A stretch of DNA of 64,000 nt, taken from contig CAVQTR010000003.1 of assembly GCA_963716685.1 (NCBI GenBank), forward strand, positions 3,286,001 to 3,350,000. Reading direction: 5' to 3'. Below are positions 35,828 through 44,106 of the stretch, in pieces. The notes beneath the pieces are model-generated. The model searched no databases. It was not told where the DNA came from and was given only the letters and a program-made list of their open reading frames with translations. The DNA comes from JALYXI01 sp963716685. Its GTDB lineage: Bacteria; Acidobacteriota; Terriglobia; Bryobacterales; Bryobacteraceae. Within the stretch, counting starts at the first letter, position 1. Each line of letters opens with the position of its first letter. The position numbers and the translations under genes are program-made.

Positions 35828-37504
35828 CTACTGCCCGATGGCGATGTTCACGTTGTTGCTGCTGTAGCCGTCAATGGAAAAGATCAGGCCGATGGTGTTG
35901 CCAAGCTGCAGGCCGGACGGCACCACGACATTGATCTGGTAAAGGCCCACGAAACCGGGAGTCAGACCGCAGAAGAGGACCTGGCCAGGAGTGGGCGTGG
36001 CGAAACCGCCGCCGAAGGTGACGATGGGCGTATCGGTGGTGGCGAGCGGCGAGGATGGAGCACCCGCACCATCGGGAACGGCCGGATTGGTGGCGCCGAG
36101 GCCGATCGCGTAAATGACGAGCGTGTCACCCGCGCGCGCCGGATGAGCGTTGAAACCAGGAGTGGGCGGCATGGGGAACGAACCGTCCTGGTTCACGATG
36201 ATTCCGTAGTTCGCGGTATTCAGTTTCAGGATGCGCGGGGCGCGTGCCGCCATGGTGGAAGACACCGTGTTGCCGGGCTGTCCGTTCACCGTGATGCTGA
36301 CTGTGGCTGGGCCGGGCTGGACGGCGGAGGGAACCTGGAAGTTCACCTGGCTGCTGGAAGCGTAATAGACGGGAGCCGGAAGGCCGTTGACAAAAACCTG
36401 GGTTCCCCCCAGATTCTGCATGAGCGGCAGCGCGGAAGCAGCGGTGGGCGTCGCGCCGGCAAGCTGGGATCCGTAGATGGAGGCGATATCGCCCGGGGCA
36501 AGGGTGGGCTTGCCGGTGGTATTGTCGACGACGCCGCCGAAGCTGATCACCGGAGCACTCGACTGCGCAACGATGAATTCGACGGGGATCGTAGCAGAAG
36601 CGTTTGCCGCGTTGGAAGCAACGGTCAACGTACCCTGATAGCTGCCCGCGGCGAGGCCGGACGGACTAGCCGTAACGGTGACTCCGCCATTGTTCGCCGC
36701 CGCAGCGCCGGTAAGCCAGGAGCCGCCGCTGGCCGTGGCGCCGGTAGCCCCGGTGATCGCCAGAGTTCCCTGCCCCAGATTGGTGGCGCTCACGGTGGAG
36801 GTGACCGCGCTGCCGTTCGCAACTCCGTAGAGGATCAGCGGCGACGGGGAAAACTGCACGATCGGGTTTGAAGTGATGTTCAGAGTCACCGGGATGGCTT
36901 TGTTATCACCGGGGCTGGAACCGCCGCTCGTGGTGATGGTGCCGGTGTAGCTGCCCACAGGCTGGCCACTTTGGGCCGTGGCGGTGACGAGGTAGGGATA
37001 ATAGAACGCGAAGCTGCCCTGACCGTTCAATCCGACCGCAAGGAAGTTGCCGCCGGTGCTGGTGGAGACGGCCGTGGTGACGCGGCTCTGGGTGTTGAAT
37101 TGAGTGGTGGCCGTTCCGCCGTTGGGAGTGGCATAGAGCTGCAGGCTGGAAGGGGCGCCGTTGATCTGAACGGTGACCGAGATGTTCTGCGGCGCGTCAA
37201 CCGCGCCGGGAGAGTTCACCATCACGAACTCGGTATAGGTCCCCGGCGCAAGCGAGGCGGTGTTCAGGGCGATCTGAATTGCTCCGTTGGCTACCGAGGG
37301 GACGAGCCAGCCAGCCGTTGCAGATACGCCGAGGCTCAGCGACCCGGTGCCGGTATTCGTGGCGGTAATGGTCTGGACCGGACCGTTCGATCCGGCGGCG
37401 ATGTAAAGGACACCGACAGCACCCGTGCTCAGCTGCAGTTGCGGCGCGGCGCTGAGTACCGCTGCGGAGACGATCGAGAGAAAAAGGCAGTGCTTCAGAA
37501 TCAT
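35828..37504 (-). CDS. Secreted Ig-like repeat protein with C-terminal TIGR03437 domain
   Basis: 558 residues. Signal peptide MILKHCLFLSIVSAAVLSAAP with AAGGACTCCGA upstream of the ATG. Residues about 25-320 are three BACON-like/choice-of-anchor beta-sandwich repeats (recurrent SLAPGTYTEFVMV, GSYTGTITTSGGS, LAAGSYQGTLTVASNAAN). Residues about 325-558 are the TIGR03437 domain: APGDIASIYGSQLAG, GTQVFVNGLPAPVYYASSSQVNFQVP and the closing GLYQINVVVPSGL. That domain is abundant in Solibacter-type Acidobacteria and rare elsewhere, which is the strongest taxonomic hint in the window. Role unknown, presumably extracellular adhesion or polymer binding. It follows the MauE-Trx gene by 39 bp. Confidence 0.9.
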   Translation of the reverse strand: MILKHCLFLSIVSAAVLSAAPQLQLSTGAVGVLYIAAGSNGPVQTITATNTGTGSLSLGVSATAGWLVPSVANGAIQIALNTASLAPGTYTEFVMVNSPGAVDAPQNISVTVQINGAPSSLQLYATPNGGTATTQFNTQSRVTTAVSTSTGGNFLAVGLNGQGSFAFYYPYLVTATAQSGQPVGSYTGTITTSGGSSPGDNKAIPVTLNITSNPIVQFSPSPLILYGVANGSAVTSTVSATNLGQGTLAITGATGATASGGSWLTGAAAANNGGVTVTASPSGLAAGSYQGTLTVASNAANASATIPVEFIVAQSSAPVISFGGVVDNTTGKPTLAPGDIASIYGSQLAGATPTAASALPLMQNLGGTQVFVNGLPAPVYYASSSQVNFQVPSAVQPGPATVSITVNGQPGNTVSSTMAARAPRILKLNTANYGIIVNQDGSFPMPPTPGFNAHPARAGDTLVIYAIGLGATNPAVPDGAGAPSSPLATTDTPIVTFGGGFATPTPGQVLFCGLTPGFVGLYQINVVVPSGLQLGNTIGLIFSIDGYSSNNVNIAIGQ

Positions 37505-37543
37505 TCGGAGTCCTTGGTAGACAGGCGGATTTGGAAGAAAGGA

Positions 37544-38461
37544 TCAATTGGTGAATGCGAGACTGCGAAGCGTGGCGGCGGGCTCGTTGCCCTCGAATTT
37601 AGTGAGCTCGGCCTTTTCACGGCCGTTCTCCAGCGCGACTGCTCCCGGTGTACCTTTCACCGCGAAAGTCTTCTTGAGGAGCGGCCAGTCCGAGGACCAC
37701 GGGCGCTTCAGGCCGCTGTGTTCCATGAAGTAGTCGGCGAACTGCGGATCGCTGACCGGGACGCCAATGAAGCGCGTGCTGCCCCAGTTCATGGCGGCCA
37801 TTTTCTTGCCGGCTTCCAGGCAATGCATGCAGACGGGGTCGAAGAAGTAGAGAAAAACCTTCCCGGTGGTCAGCGAGTAAGGCTTGCCGGCGACCGTGAT
37901 GGTATCCGGGGCGCGCGTGCCGGAGCTGTGGGCAGCGTCCACCCCGAAGGAGACCGCGGCGAAGACGCAAACGGCAGCCAGGATCAGCGCCGCTCCCTTC
38001 AGATTTTCGGAACGGCTGGCCCAGATCCCGGCGCCCACGGCGAACAGCAGCATCAGTGCGTCACCGATGAAAAAGCCGGGACCGACGGCGCGCTTCACCC
38101 ATGGGAAGCAGCTGCAATCGGCGCCGCGGAGATCGTTGTAGAAGAAGCCGACGTAAAGCATGAAAGCGAGCAGGAGCAAAGTGGCCAGCGAGGCGCCCCA
38201 GCGCCTGTACCGCGGCACCAGAACCAGAACGCCGGCAAATGTTTCCGTGATACCCAGGAGAACAGCGGCAGGAAGGGAGAAGGTTTCGGGGAATTTCAGC
38301 TGGCTCAGCTTTACGGAGAAGCCCACCGGATCGGTGATCTTGTACAGCCCGGCGACCAGGAACAGCAGCGCGGTGAGCACTGCCATGGTCCAATTCAACG
38401 CGGTCTTCCATGCCGGACGGTCGAGGGCGGCCGCCGGCATTGCTATGCCATTACTACTCAT
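37544..38461 (-). CDS. MauE/DoxX-like membrane protein fused to a thioredoxin-fold domain
   Basis: 305 residues. The first 160 hold four or five membrane helices of MauE/DoxX type (LFLVAGLYKITDPVGF, GITETFAGVLVLVPRYRRWG, LLLAFMLYVGFFY) with a Cys pair in DCSCFPW, as in MauE-like electron-transfer proteins. After another helix comes a periplasmic thioredoxin-like domain with FFDPVCMHC near 220, i.e. a CxxC active site. The combination suggests that reducing power is passed through the membrane to exported disulfides. M1 at 38461 or M8 at 38440 could be the start. It is divergent from an exported amidohydrolase. Confidence 0.85.
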   Translation of the reverse strand: MSSNGIAMPAAALDRPAWKTALNWTMAVLTALLFLVAGLYKITDPVGFSVKLSQLKFPETFSLPAAVLLGITETFAGVLVLVPRYRRWGASLATLLLLAFMLYVGFFYNDLRGADCSCFPWVKRAVGPGFFIGDALMLLFAVGAGIWASRSENLKGAALILAAVCVFAAVSFGVDAAHSSGTRAPDTITVAGKPYSLTTGKVFLYFFDPVCMHCLEAGKKMAAMNWGSTRFIGVPVSDPQFADYFMEHSGLKRPWSSDWPLLKKTFAVKGTPGAVALENGREKAELTKFEGNEPAATLRSLAFTN

Positions 38462-38468
38462 ACCTCTA

Positions 38469-38484
38469 TATGGTACATGCCATA
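38469..38484. promoter_or_regulatory. Short dyad between divergent genes
   Basis: TATGG and CCATA flank TACATG, a 16-bp imperfect palindrome in the narrow gap between the start codons of the MauE-Trx gene and the amidohydrolase. It could be an operator for both, but at 5-bp arms chance is not excluded. Confidence 0.25.
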
Positions 38485-38493
38485 CTGAGCTTC

Positions 38494-40104
38494 ATGCGCT
38501 GGCTCACCTTCCTGGCGGCACTGTGCCTGCATGCCCAAACAGCGGATTTAGTGTTGCGAAACGCGAAGATCTACACTGGGGATCCGGGGCGTCCGAACGC
38601 TTCCGTTCTGGCGGTGCGAGGCGGCCGGATTGTGTTCGTGGGCGAGGAATATGACGGAGCCGCGGCGAAGACCATCGATGCGAAAGGCGCCGCGGTAATT
38701 CCGGGTCTGATCGACAGCCACGTGCACATGGAGGCTCTGGGCGACAGCCTGGAGAACTTGGATCTGCGCGGGGTCACATCTGAAGCGGCCGCGGCGGAAA
38801 TGGTGCGCAAGGCGGCGGCCGGGCACAAGCCGGGAGAGTGGATTCGCGGCCGCGCCTGGGACCAGAATCTGTGGCCGGGGAAGCAGTTCCCGGGCAAGGA
38901 TTCCCTGACAAAAGCGGCGCCGAACAATCCGGTGGCGCTGTCACGCGTGGACGGCCACGCCACGTGGGCGAACCAGAGAGCTCTCGATCTGGCGGATATC
39001 AACGCGTCCACACAGGATCCGTCGGGCGGGAAGATAATCCGGAACGCTGCGGGGCAGCCGGCGGGAGTTCTGGTGGACCGGGCACAGGGGCTGTTGACGG
39101 CCAAAGTTCCGGCTCCTTCGGCGGATGAGGTGCGGCGGCGAATCCAGCGCGCGGCCAAAGAATGCGCGCGAGTGGGGCTGACTTCCATTCACGATGCCGG
39201 CATCACGACGGGCGATCTGGCGGCATACCGCGCTTTGCTGGCCGCGGGCGAACTGCCGGTGCGCGTAAACGCCATGATCGGCGGCACCGGAGCGCTTTGG
39301 GAAGAATTAAAGAAGCGCGGGCCCGAGATCGGCGACATGCTGACCGTCCGCAGCATCAAAATGTATGCCGATGGCGCACTGGGCTCGCGCGGGGCAGCGC
39401 TGCTTGCGCCGTATTCGGACGACCCAGGAAACACGGGACTGCTGATCACCGACGAAGCCACGCTGCGGCAGGTGGCGCTCGATGCCGTTCGCACCGGCTT
39501 TCAGGTTTGCACGCATGCGATTGGAGACCGCGCGAACCACATCACCCTGAACGCTTACGCGACGGCGCTGAAGGGCCCGAACGATAAGCGCTTCCGCATT
39601 GAGCACGCGCAGGTGGTGGCGCCCGAAGATTTTGCGCGCTTCAAAGAGTACTCGCTGATAGCGTCCATGCAGCCGACCCATGCCACCAGCGACATGGGAT
39701 GGGCGCAGACGCGTCTGGGACCGGAGCGGATCAAGGGCGCGTACGCGTGGCAGACGTTCCTGAAGCTGGGAGTGCGGGTGGCCAGCGGTTCCGATTTCCC
39801 GGTGGAAAATCCAAACCCGATCTGGGGATTCTATTCCGCAGTTACGCGGCAGGACCACGAGGGTGAGCCGGAAGGCGGATGGTTTCCGGATCAGCGAATG
39901 ACGCGCGAAGAAGCGCTGCGCAGCTGGACCGATACGGGAGCGTACGCAGATTTCGAGGAAACTACGAAAGGTTCGCTCGCGCCGGGGAAAGTGGCGGATT
40001 TCCTCATTCTTTCGGCGGACATCATGAAGATTCCGGCAATCGAGATCTGGCGAACGCGCGTCACCACCACCGTGCTCGCAGGCCGTGTCGTCTACTCTGA
40101 ATAG
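38494..40104 (+). CDS. Exported YtcJ-like amidohydrolase
   Basis: About 536 residues. MRWLTFLAALCLHAQ is a signal peptide, followed directly by the beta-strand start of composite amidohydrolases (ADLVLRNAKIYTGD). Metal and catalytic motifs of the amidohydrolase-3/YtcJ group are seen: IDSHVHME, KMYADGALGSRGAALL, THAIGDRAN, RIEHAQ and GSDFPVENPNP. The YtcJ group hydrolyses N-substituted formamides or related amides; the substrate here is unknown. Start options are ATG 38470 and ATG 38494; the second gives the cleaner signal peptide. A small secreted protein gene follows after 10 bp. Confidence 0.92.
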   Translation: MRWLTFLAALCLHAQTADLVLRNAKIYTGDPGRPNASVLAVRGGRIVFVGEEYDGAAAKTIDAKGAAVIPGLIDSHVHMEALGDSLENLDLRGVTSEAAAAEMVRKAAAGHKPGEWIRGRAWDQNLWPGKQFPGKDSLTKAAPNNPVALSRVDGHATWANQRALDLADINASTQDPSGGKIIRNAAGQPAGVLVDRAQGLLTAKVPAPSADEVRRRIQRAAKECARVGLTSIHDAGITTGDLAAYRALLAAGELPVRVNAMIGGTGALWEELKKRGPEIGDMLTVRSIKMYADGALGSRGAALLAPYSDDPGNTGLLITDEATLRQVALDAVRTGFQVCTHAIGDRANHITLNAYATALKGPNDKRFRIEHAQVVAPEDFARFKEYSLIASMQPTHATSDMGWAQTRLGPERIKGAYAWQTFLKLGVRVASGSDFPVENPNPIWGFYSAVTRQDHEGEPEGGWFPDQRMTREEALRSWTDTGAYADFEETTKGSLAPGKVADFLILSADIMKIPAIEIWRTRVTTTVLAGRVVYSE

Positions 40105-40114
40105 GCCGAGGGGT

Positions 40115-40639
40115 ATGGGCTGGCTGCGTTTGGCACTGGTGGTCTGCGTGGCAGGAGCGGCGGCCGGGGGCGAACCGGCGGTACTGCGGGACGATGTTAA
40201 CGTCGTCCCGGCGGGGCAGTGGCGCTACGATCTTTTCGTTCTCAAGGATCAGTTGCCGGCGAATGTGGCTTGCGTGTACACCGTGGCGAAGCCGGGTCGC
40301 GCCAGCCTGGAGCTGCTGACCAAAGAGAGCCTCGAAGCGCTGGTACGAGGCGAAGCCTACGAGCCCATTACTACGTCCCGGTCAGGCGAACTGCAGCAGG
40401 AGATCGGTGTGCCGGGCCAGTATGCCGTGGTGATTCGAAACCTGGATAAGGACCGCGAGGCGCGGGTGGCGCTGCGGTTGACGCTGGATTTCCCGGGTCT
40501 GCCGCCGGGGCGGCCGATCGTACATCCCCGCTATTTGTCGCAGACGCGAAGGCTGGCGGTGATCCTCATCAGCTTTTTCGGGTTTCTAACCGTGATTACG
40601 CTATGCGCGCGGAAGGTATTGCTGGCAATGCGGCGGTAG
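40115..40639 (+). CDS. Membrane-anchored exported protein, unknown function
   Basis: 174 residues: signal peptide (GWLRLALVVCVAGAAAGGE), a beta-rich extracytoplasmic part (about 25-140) and a C-terminal membrane helix (LAVILISFFGFLTVITL) with a short basic tail (CARKVLLAMRR). The layout resembles p24/GOLD-like or bacterial-pre-peptidase-like beta domains on a stalk, though no family is assigned. GTG at 40085 is a possible longer start overlapping the amidohydrolase by 20 nt; ATG 40115 with GAGGGGT was preferred. Its 3' end overlaps the convergent degenerate receiver gene by 44 nt. Confidence 0.7.
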   Translation: MGWLRLALVVCVAGAAAGGEPAVLRDDVNVVPAGQWRYDLFVLKDQLPANVACVYTVAKPGRASLELLTKESLEALVRGEAYEPITTSRSGELQQEIGVPGQYAVVIRNLDKDREARVALRLTLDFPGLPPGRPIVHPRYLSQTRRLAVILISFFGFLTVITLCARKVLLAMRR

Positions 40640-41024
40640 CAGCCGGCATGCGGCGCTCCGACATGGCATCGCGCACTTTTTGGAGGAGCGAGGGTTCGTC
40701 GAACGGCTTGCGCAGGAAACAAGCAGGCGGATGGGCATTTTCCGCGAACAGGATTTCCCGATTGTGTTCGGACATGAAGACCACGGGCAGGCGGCGGTTC
40801 CACTGCTTCAGACTCTCGGCCAGCTCAAAACCGGACAAGCCGGGCATCATGACCGCGGTCAGAACCAGATGCACGGGCGACCTGCTGCACTCGTACCGGC
40901 GGATCGCTTCGGAGCCGTTGCAGGCAGTCAGCAACTCGTAGCCGCGCGCGGAAAGTATGAGTGAGATATCGCGAAGCGTTGCGGAATCGGAATCGACTAC
41001 CAACACAGTTTCTGAATCGCTCAT
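40596..41024 (-). CDS. Degenerate receiver-domain protein lacking the phospho-acceptor
   Basis: 142 residues with a CheY-like fold pattern, but the phospho-acceptor position reads LVLTAVMMPG: Ala57 (codon GCG) replaces the Asp expected in LVLTDVMMPG. The acidic pocket is also reduced (VVDSDS in place of VVDD). The switch Ser (FMSEHN) and Lys (CFLRKPF) remain. It is therefore probably a phosphorylation-independent pseudo-receiver that works through protein contacts. The 20-residue Ala/Pro-rich tail (MPAATAALPAIPSARIA) lies in the region antisense to the convergent gene. Confidence 0.88.
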   Translation of the reverse strand: MSDSETVLVVDSDSATLRDISLILSARGYELLTACNGSEAIRRYECSRSPVHLVLTAVMMPGLSGFELAESLKQWNRRLPVVFMSEHNREILFAENAHPPACFLRKPFDEPSLLQKVRDAMSERRMPAATAALPAIPSARIA

Positions 41025-41063
41025 GGAAAACTCCTGGGTGGATTATACCCCGCTTGAAAAAAT

Positions 41064-41095
41064 AATTACAGTGATGTCATGATGTAACTGTAATT
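41064..41095. promoter_or_regulatory. Perfect 9-bp inverted repeat in a divergent promoter region
   Basis: AATTACAGT (41064-41072) and ACTGTAATT (41087-41095) flank a 14-bp centre containing a TGATGT direct repeat (41072-41077 and 41080-41085). It lies between the pseudo-receiver start (41024) and the small secreted protein start (41116), in AT-rich DNA where promoters are expected. A dimeric regulator site fits best; a hairpin in the leader is the alternative. Confidence 0.5.
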
Positions 41096-41115
41096 TTGCC
41101 GTCTATCTTCATCAG

Positions 41116-41484
41116 ATGGTTTTTCTTTTCGCTTTTTTGCTCGCCGCGCCTCCCCTGCCTCTGTTTCAGGCAGTGGTTACCAGCGGCTGGAATGAGAAAA
41201 CACCGACGGAATTCACCGTCGCCGAAAATGGCGTATTTCGCTGGCGTTCCGGGACAGTGGAGCACCATGGCAAGATTCCGCGCGCCGTAGTGGCAGTGCT
41301 GATCGATCATGTGAAAGCGGCGAAGCCGGGGACTATTGCGAATGATGCCGGCGAACTGCACGTGCTCTGGCGCGACCGGGACGGCAAGCTGCAGCGCAGG
41401 ACGTTTTCTTTCCCTGCAATTGCGCCGGCTTCCACATTGATCAGCGAAATGGAAGAAGACGCGGCGAAATATTCCCGAAAATAA
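41116..41484 (+). CDS. Small exported protein, unknown function
   Basis: 122 residues. MVFLFAFLLAAPPLPLFQA is a signal peptide or membrane anchor; the rest (VVTSGWNEKTPTEFTVAENGVFRWRSG) is a small beta-rich domain with no cysteines. No family recognised. The start lies 20 bp after the 9-bp inverted repeat, so the transcript leader must be short. It converges with the exported amidohydrolase at 41495 with 10 bp between stops. Confidence 0.6.
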   Translation: MVFLFAFLLAAPPLPLFQAVVTSGWNEKTPTEFTVAENGVFRWRSGTVEHHGKIPRAVVAVLIDHVKAAKPGTIANDAGELHVLWRDRDGKLQRRTFSFPAIAPASTLISEMEEDAAKYSRK

Positions 41485-41494
41485 CCTTCGTCGA

Positions 41495-42757
41495 TTATTG
41501 GACGCCGGAGCCCCGCGCCTGATCCACCACCACGGCGCCGCCCTTCATCACCCAGCGGACGTTTTTGATGGCGGCCTGAATGTCTGTCAGCGGGTCGCCC
41601 TCAACGGCGGCGATATCGGCGAAGGCACCCGGGGTGATGCTGCCCAGAGTTTTCTCCATTCCGAGGGCTTCGGCAGCGTTCACGGTGGCAGTTTGCAGGG
41701 CCTGCTCATTGGTCATCCCCATTTTGACGAACCAGGCGAGTTCGCGCATGTTCAGACCGAAGCCGTTGTACACAGCGTCGGAGCCCGGCAGCAGGCGCGC
41801 TCCCGCGCGAAAGGCTTTCTGCGCGGTGATGAAGTTGCGCTGGATGTAATCCTTGAGATTGTCCTTCGCCCCGGCGGGGAACTGATACACATCGTCAGCA
41901 TTCTCGATGTAGTACTGATTGTGGTCGATAGTGGGGACGTACCAGATTTTCTTCCGCACCAGCTCCGCAATGGTGGCGTCGTCCATATCGGTGGCGTGTT
42001 CCAAAGTGTCGCAGCCGGCGCGAATGGCGTCACGCGCACCCACTGGTCCATAAGAATGGATAGCCACTTTGTGGCCGGCTTCATGCGCGGTGTCCACGAT
42101 CGCCTTCATCTCTTCGAAGCTGACCGTTTCGTCACCGGTGACATTGTCAAAGCCGCCGGTCGAGCCGAAAACTTTCACCCAGTCGGCGCCGGAGGCAATC
42201 ACGGCCTTGGTCATCCGGATCTGTTCCGCGACCTTTTCCGCCATGTCCGGGATCTTCGGCAGCCCGTGCAGACCGGGGCCGGAGACGAAGAGCCTGGGGC
42301 CAACCAGCGCGCCCATGTTGATCAGATCGCGCAGATCGATATCGGCTCCGCCGGACGCATTCAAATCGCGAAGGGTGGTGACTCCCGCCGCGAGCGCCTT
42401 CATTCCATTCTTCTGCGCGAGAACGACGGTTACCGCGGTATGGCGGGGCTTCTGCCGACGCGGAGTAGTGCCCGGTTCGCCGCTCCAGTAATACGTAATG
42501 TGCGTATGCATGTCGATCATTCCCGGAATGCCGGTAAAGCGGGAGAGATCGATAACCTCGGTTCCGGAAGGAATCTTTTCGCCAGAGGTGACGCTGCTGA
42601 TTTTGTCTCCTTCTACCATCACCACGGCGTGGGAGATCACCTGGTGCCCGTCCCAGAGCCTGCCAAACTTAATGGCTTTTGCGGCGGGAGCGGCATGCAG
42701 GCAGGACGCAATCGATAACGCGAGAAACAAGCGGCTGCTTCGAGTCATAGTTTCCAT
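41495..42757 (-). CDS. Exported imidazolonepropionase/prolidase-like amidohydrolase
   Basis: 420 residues. Signal peptide (RSSRLFLALSIASCLHAAP) then a composite-domain amidohydrolase: MIDMHTHITYY (metal His pair), WVKVFGSTGG with the Lys region near 195, KVAIHSYG and LEHATDMDD with the further metal His residues, and GSDAVYNG with the metal Asp. It resembles exported Xaa-Pro dipeptidase-type amidohydrolases common in soil bacteria. ATG at 42757 or at 42748 (MTRSS) may be used. It is divergent from ychF, 89 bp apart. Confidence 0.92.
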   Translation of the reverse strand: METMTRSSRLFLALSIASCLHAAPAAKAIKFGRLWDGHQVISHAVVMVEGDKISSVTSGEKIPSGTEVIDLSRFTGIPGMIDMHTHITYYWSGEPGTTPRRQKPRHTAVTVVLAQKNGMKALAAGVTTLRDLNASGGADIDLRDLINMGALVGPRLFVSGPGLHGLPKIPDMAEKVAEQIRMTKAVIASGADWVKVFGSTGGFDNVTGDETVSFEEMKAIVDTAHEAGHKVAIHSYGPVGARDAIRAGCDTLEHATDMDDATIAELVRKKIWYVPTIDHNQYYIENADDVYQFPAGAKDNLKDYIQRNFITAQKAFRAGARLLPGSDAVYNGFGLNMRELAWFVKMGMTNEQALQTATVNAAEALGMEKTLGSITPGAFADIAAVEGDPLTDIQAAIKNVRWVMKGGAVVVDQARGSGVQ

Positions 42758-42846
42758 TCAGTCGTTAGCGAAACAGACGGGGTTTCTCCGAGTCTACACT
42801 CGGTGGCGGTGACCGTGGCGGCGCGCACGCTACACTGAAGCTTCAC

Positions 42847-43950
42847 ATGCTTCAGGCGGGAATTGTTGGGTTGCCCAATGTTGGCAAGAGCACTCTGTTC
42901 AACGCAGTAACGCAGACACGAAAGGCGCTGGCGGCGAATTATCGATTTTGCACCATTGAGCCGAATCAGGGAATAGTTACGGTTCCCGATGAGCGACTGC
43001 AGGTGCTTTCGGACATCAGCAAATCGCAGAAGATTGTGCCTTCCGTGTTCGAGTTCGTGGACATCGCGGGGCTGGTGAAAGGGGCCAGCACGGGGGAAGG
43101 GCTGGGGAACCAGTTCCTCGGCCATATTCGCGAGGTGGACGCGATCATTCAGGTGGTCCGCTGCTTCGAGAATTCGGACATCGAACACGTAATGGATTCA
43201 GTGGACCCGATTCGGGACATCGAAGTGGTGAACACGGAACTGATTCTGGCCGATCTGGACAGCCTCGAAAAGCGCAAAGCCAAACAGCAAAAGGCGGCCA
43301 AGGGCGGAGACAAGAAAGCACAGGCGGAACTGGACCTGATTGCGCGCCTGGAGCCGGTTCTGAATGCGGGACAGTTTGCCTTCGCGCTGGAAATGTCGCC
43401 GGAAGAAATGGTTATGCTGAAGCAGTTCTTCCTGCTGACCGCGAAGCCGACTCTGTTCGCCTGCAATGTGGCGGAAGAAGAACTGGCGAATCCCGACAGC
43501 AATCCGTGGGTGAAGAAGGTGCGCGACTATGCCGAGCATCATCACGGCACGCGCGCGGTGGTGGTGTCGGCGGAGATCGAGAGCGAACTGGTGACTTTAC
43601 CGCCGGAGGAAGCGGCGGAATATCTGGCGGGGCTGGGCGTGGAGCAATCCGGCTCAGGGACGCTGATCCGGGAAGCGTATTATCTGCTGGGATTGCGCAC
43701 TTATCTGACGACCGGCGAGAAAGAAACGCGAGCGTGGACCATTCACGCGGGCGACAAAGCTCCCGCCGCAGCCGGCGTGATTCACTCCGATTTCGAGAAA
43801 AGCTTCATCTCAGCCGAGACCGTTTCCTATACCGATCTGGTGGCCTGCGGCAGTTTTGCGCGCGCGCGCGAACTGGGCAAGCTGCGAACGGAAGGGAAAG
43901 AGTATGTGGTGCAGGACGGCGACGTGATGGAGTTCAAGACGTTTCTTTGA
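42847..43950 (+). CDS. ychF: Redox-regulated ATPase YchF (OLA1 family)
   Basis: 367 residues, the normal length. G1 motif GLPNVGKST at 8-16, G3 VDIAGLVKGAS near 72-82, and the specificity motif CNVAEEEL near 203-210 (NxxE and not NKxD), which is why this Obg-group member prefers ATP. A coiled-coil insert (KRKAKQQKAAKGGDKKAQAE) and the C-terminal TGS domain (RAWTIHAGDKAPAAAGVIHSDFEK...YVVQDGDVMEF) complete it. It binds ribosomes and modulates translation and oxidative-stress responses in other bacteria. It abuts the small membrane protein gene: the two stop codons are directly adjacent on opposite strands. Confidence 0.97.
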   Translation: MLQAGIVGLPNVGKSTLFNAVTQTRKALAANYRFCTIEPNQGIVTVPDERLQVLSDISKSQKIVPSVFEFVDIAGLVKGASTGEGLGNQFLGHIREVDAIIQVVRCFENSDIEHVMDSVDPIRDIEVVNTELILADLDSLEKRKAKQQKAAKGGDKKAQAELDLIARLEPVLNAGQFAFALEMSPEEMVMLKQFFLLTAKPTLFACNVAEEELANPDSNPWVKKVRDYAEHHHGTRAVVVSAEIESELVTLPPEEAAEYLAGLGVEQSGSGTLIREAYYLLGLRTYLTTGEKETRAWTIHAGDKAPAAAGVIHSDFEKSFISAETVSYTDLVACGSFARARELGKLRTEGKEYVVQDGDVMEFKTFL

Positions 43951-44106
43951 TCAATCCAGGCCGCCTGCGCGGGCTATGACCGTTTTGAGCGCGAGCCCGC
44001 CCAGCAATATCCAGACGGCGATGCGCGGCGTGCCTTTGATCCAGAACGCGGCGACCACCGCGAGCACGGAATATACAATCATGGCGGCGGCAAACTTGCG
44101 AGTCAT
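43951..44106 (-). CDS. 51-residue two-helix membrane protein at the end of the lpx-tonB operon
   Basis: A short gene read directly from the minus strand: MTRKFAAAMIVYSVLAVVA, then FWIKGTPRIAVWILLGGLAL and a KTVIARAGGLD end. Two hydrophobic segments separated by a short polar turn indicate a small inner-membrane hairpin. Its ATG follows the tonB stop codon with no intervening base (TAAATG), so it is probably translated by re-initiation after tonB, and its stop abuts the ychF stop. No family recognised; it could be a partner of TonB or ExbB/ExbD-type proteins. The tight packing and fully open frame support it being real. Confidence 0.65.
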   Translation of the reverse strand: MTRKFAAAMIVYSVLAVVAAFWIKGTPRIAVWILLGGLALKTVIARAGGLD

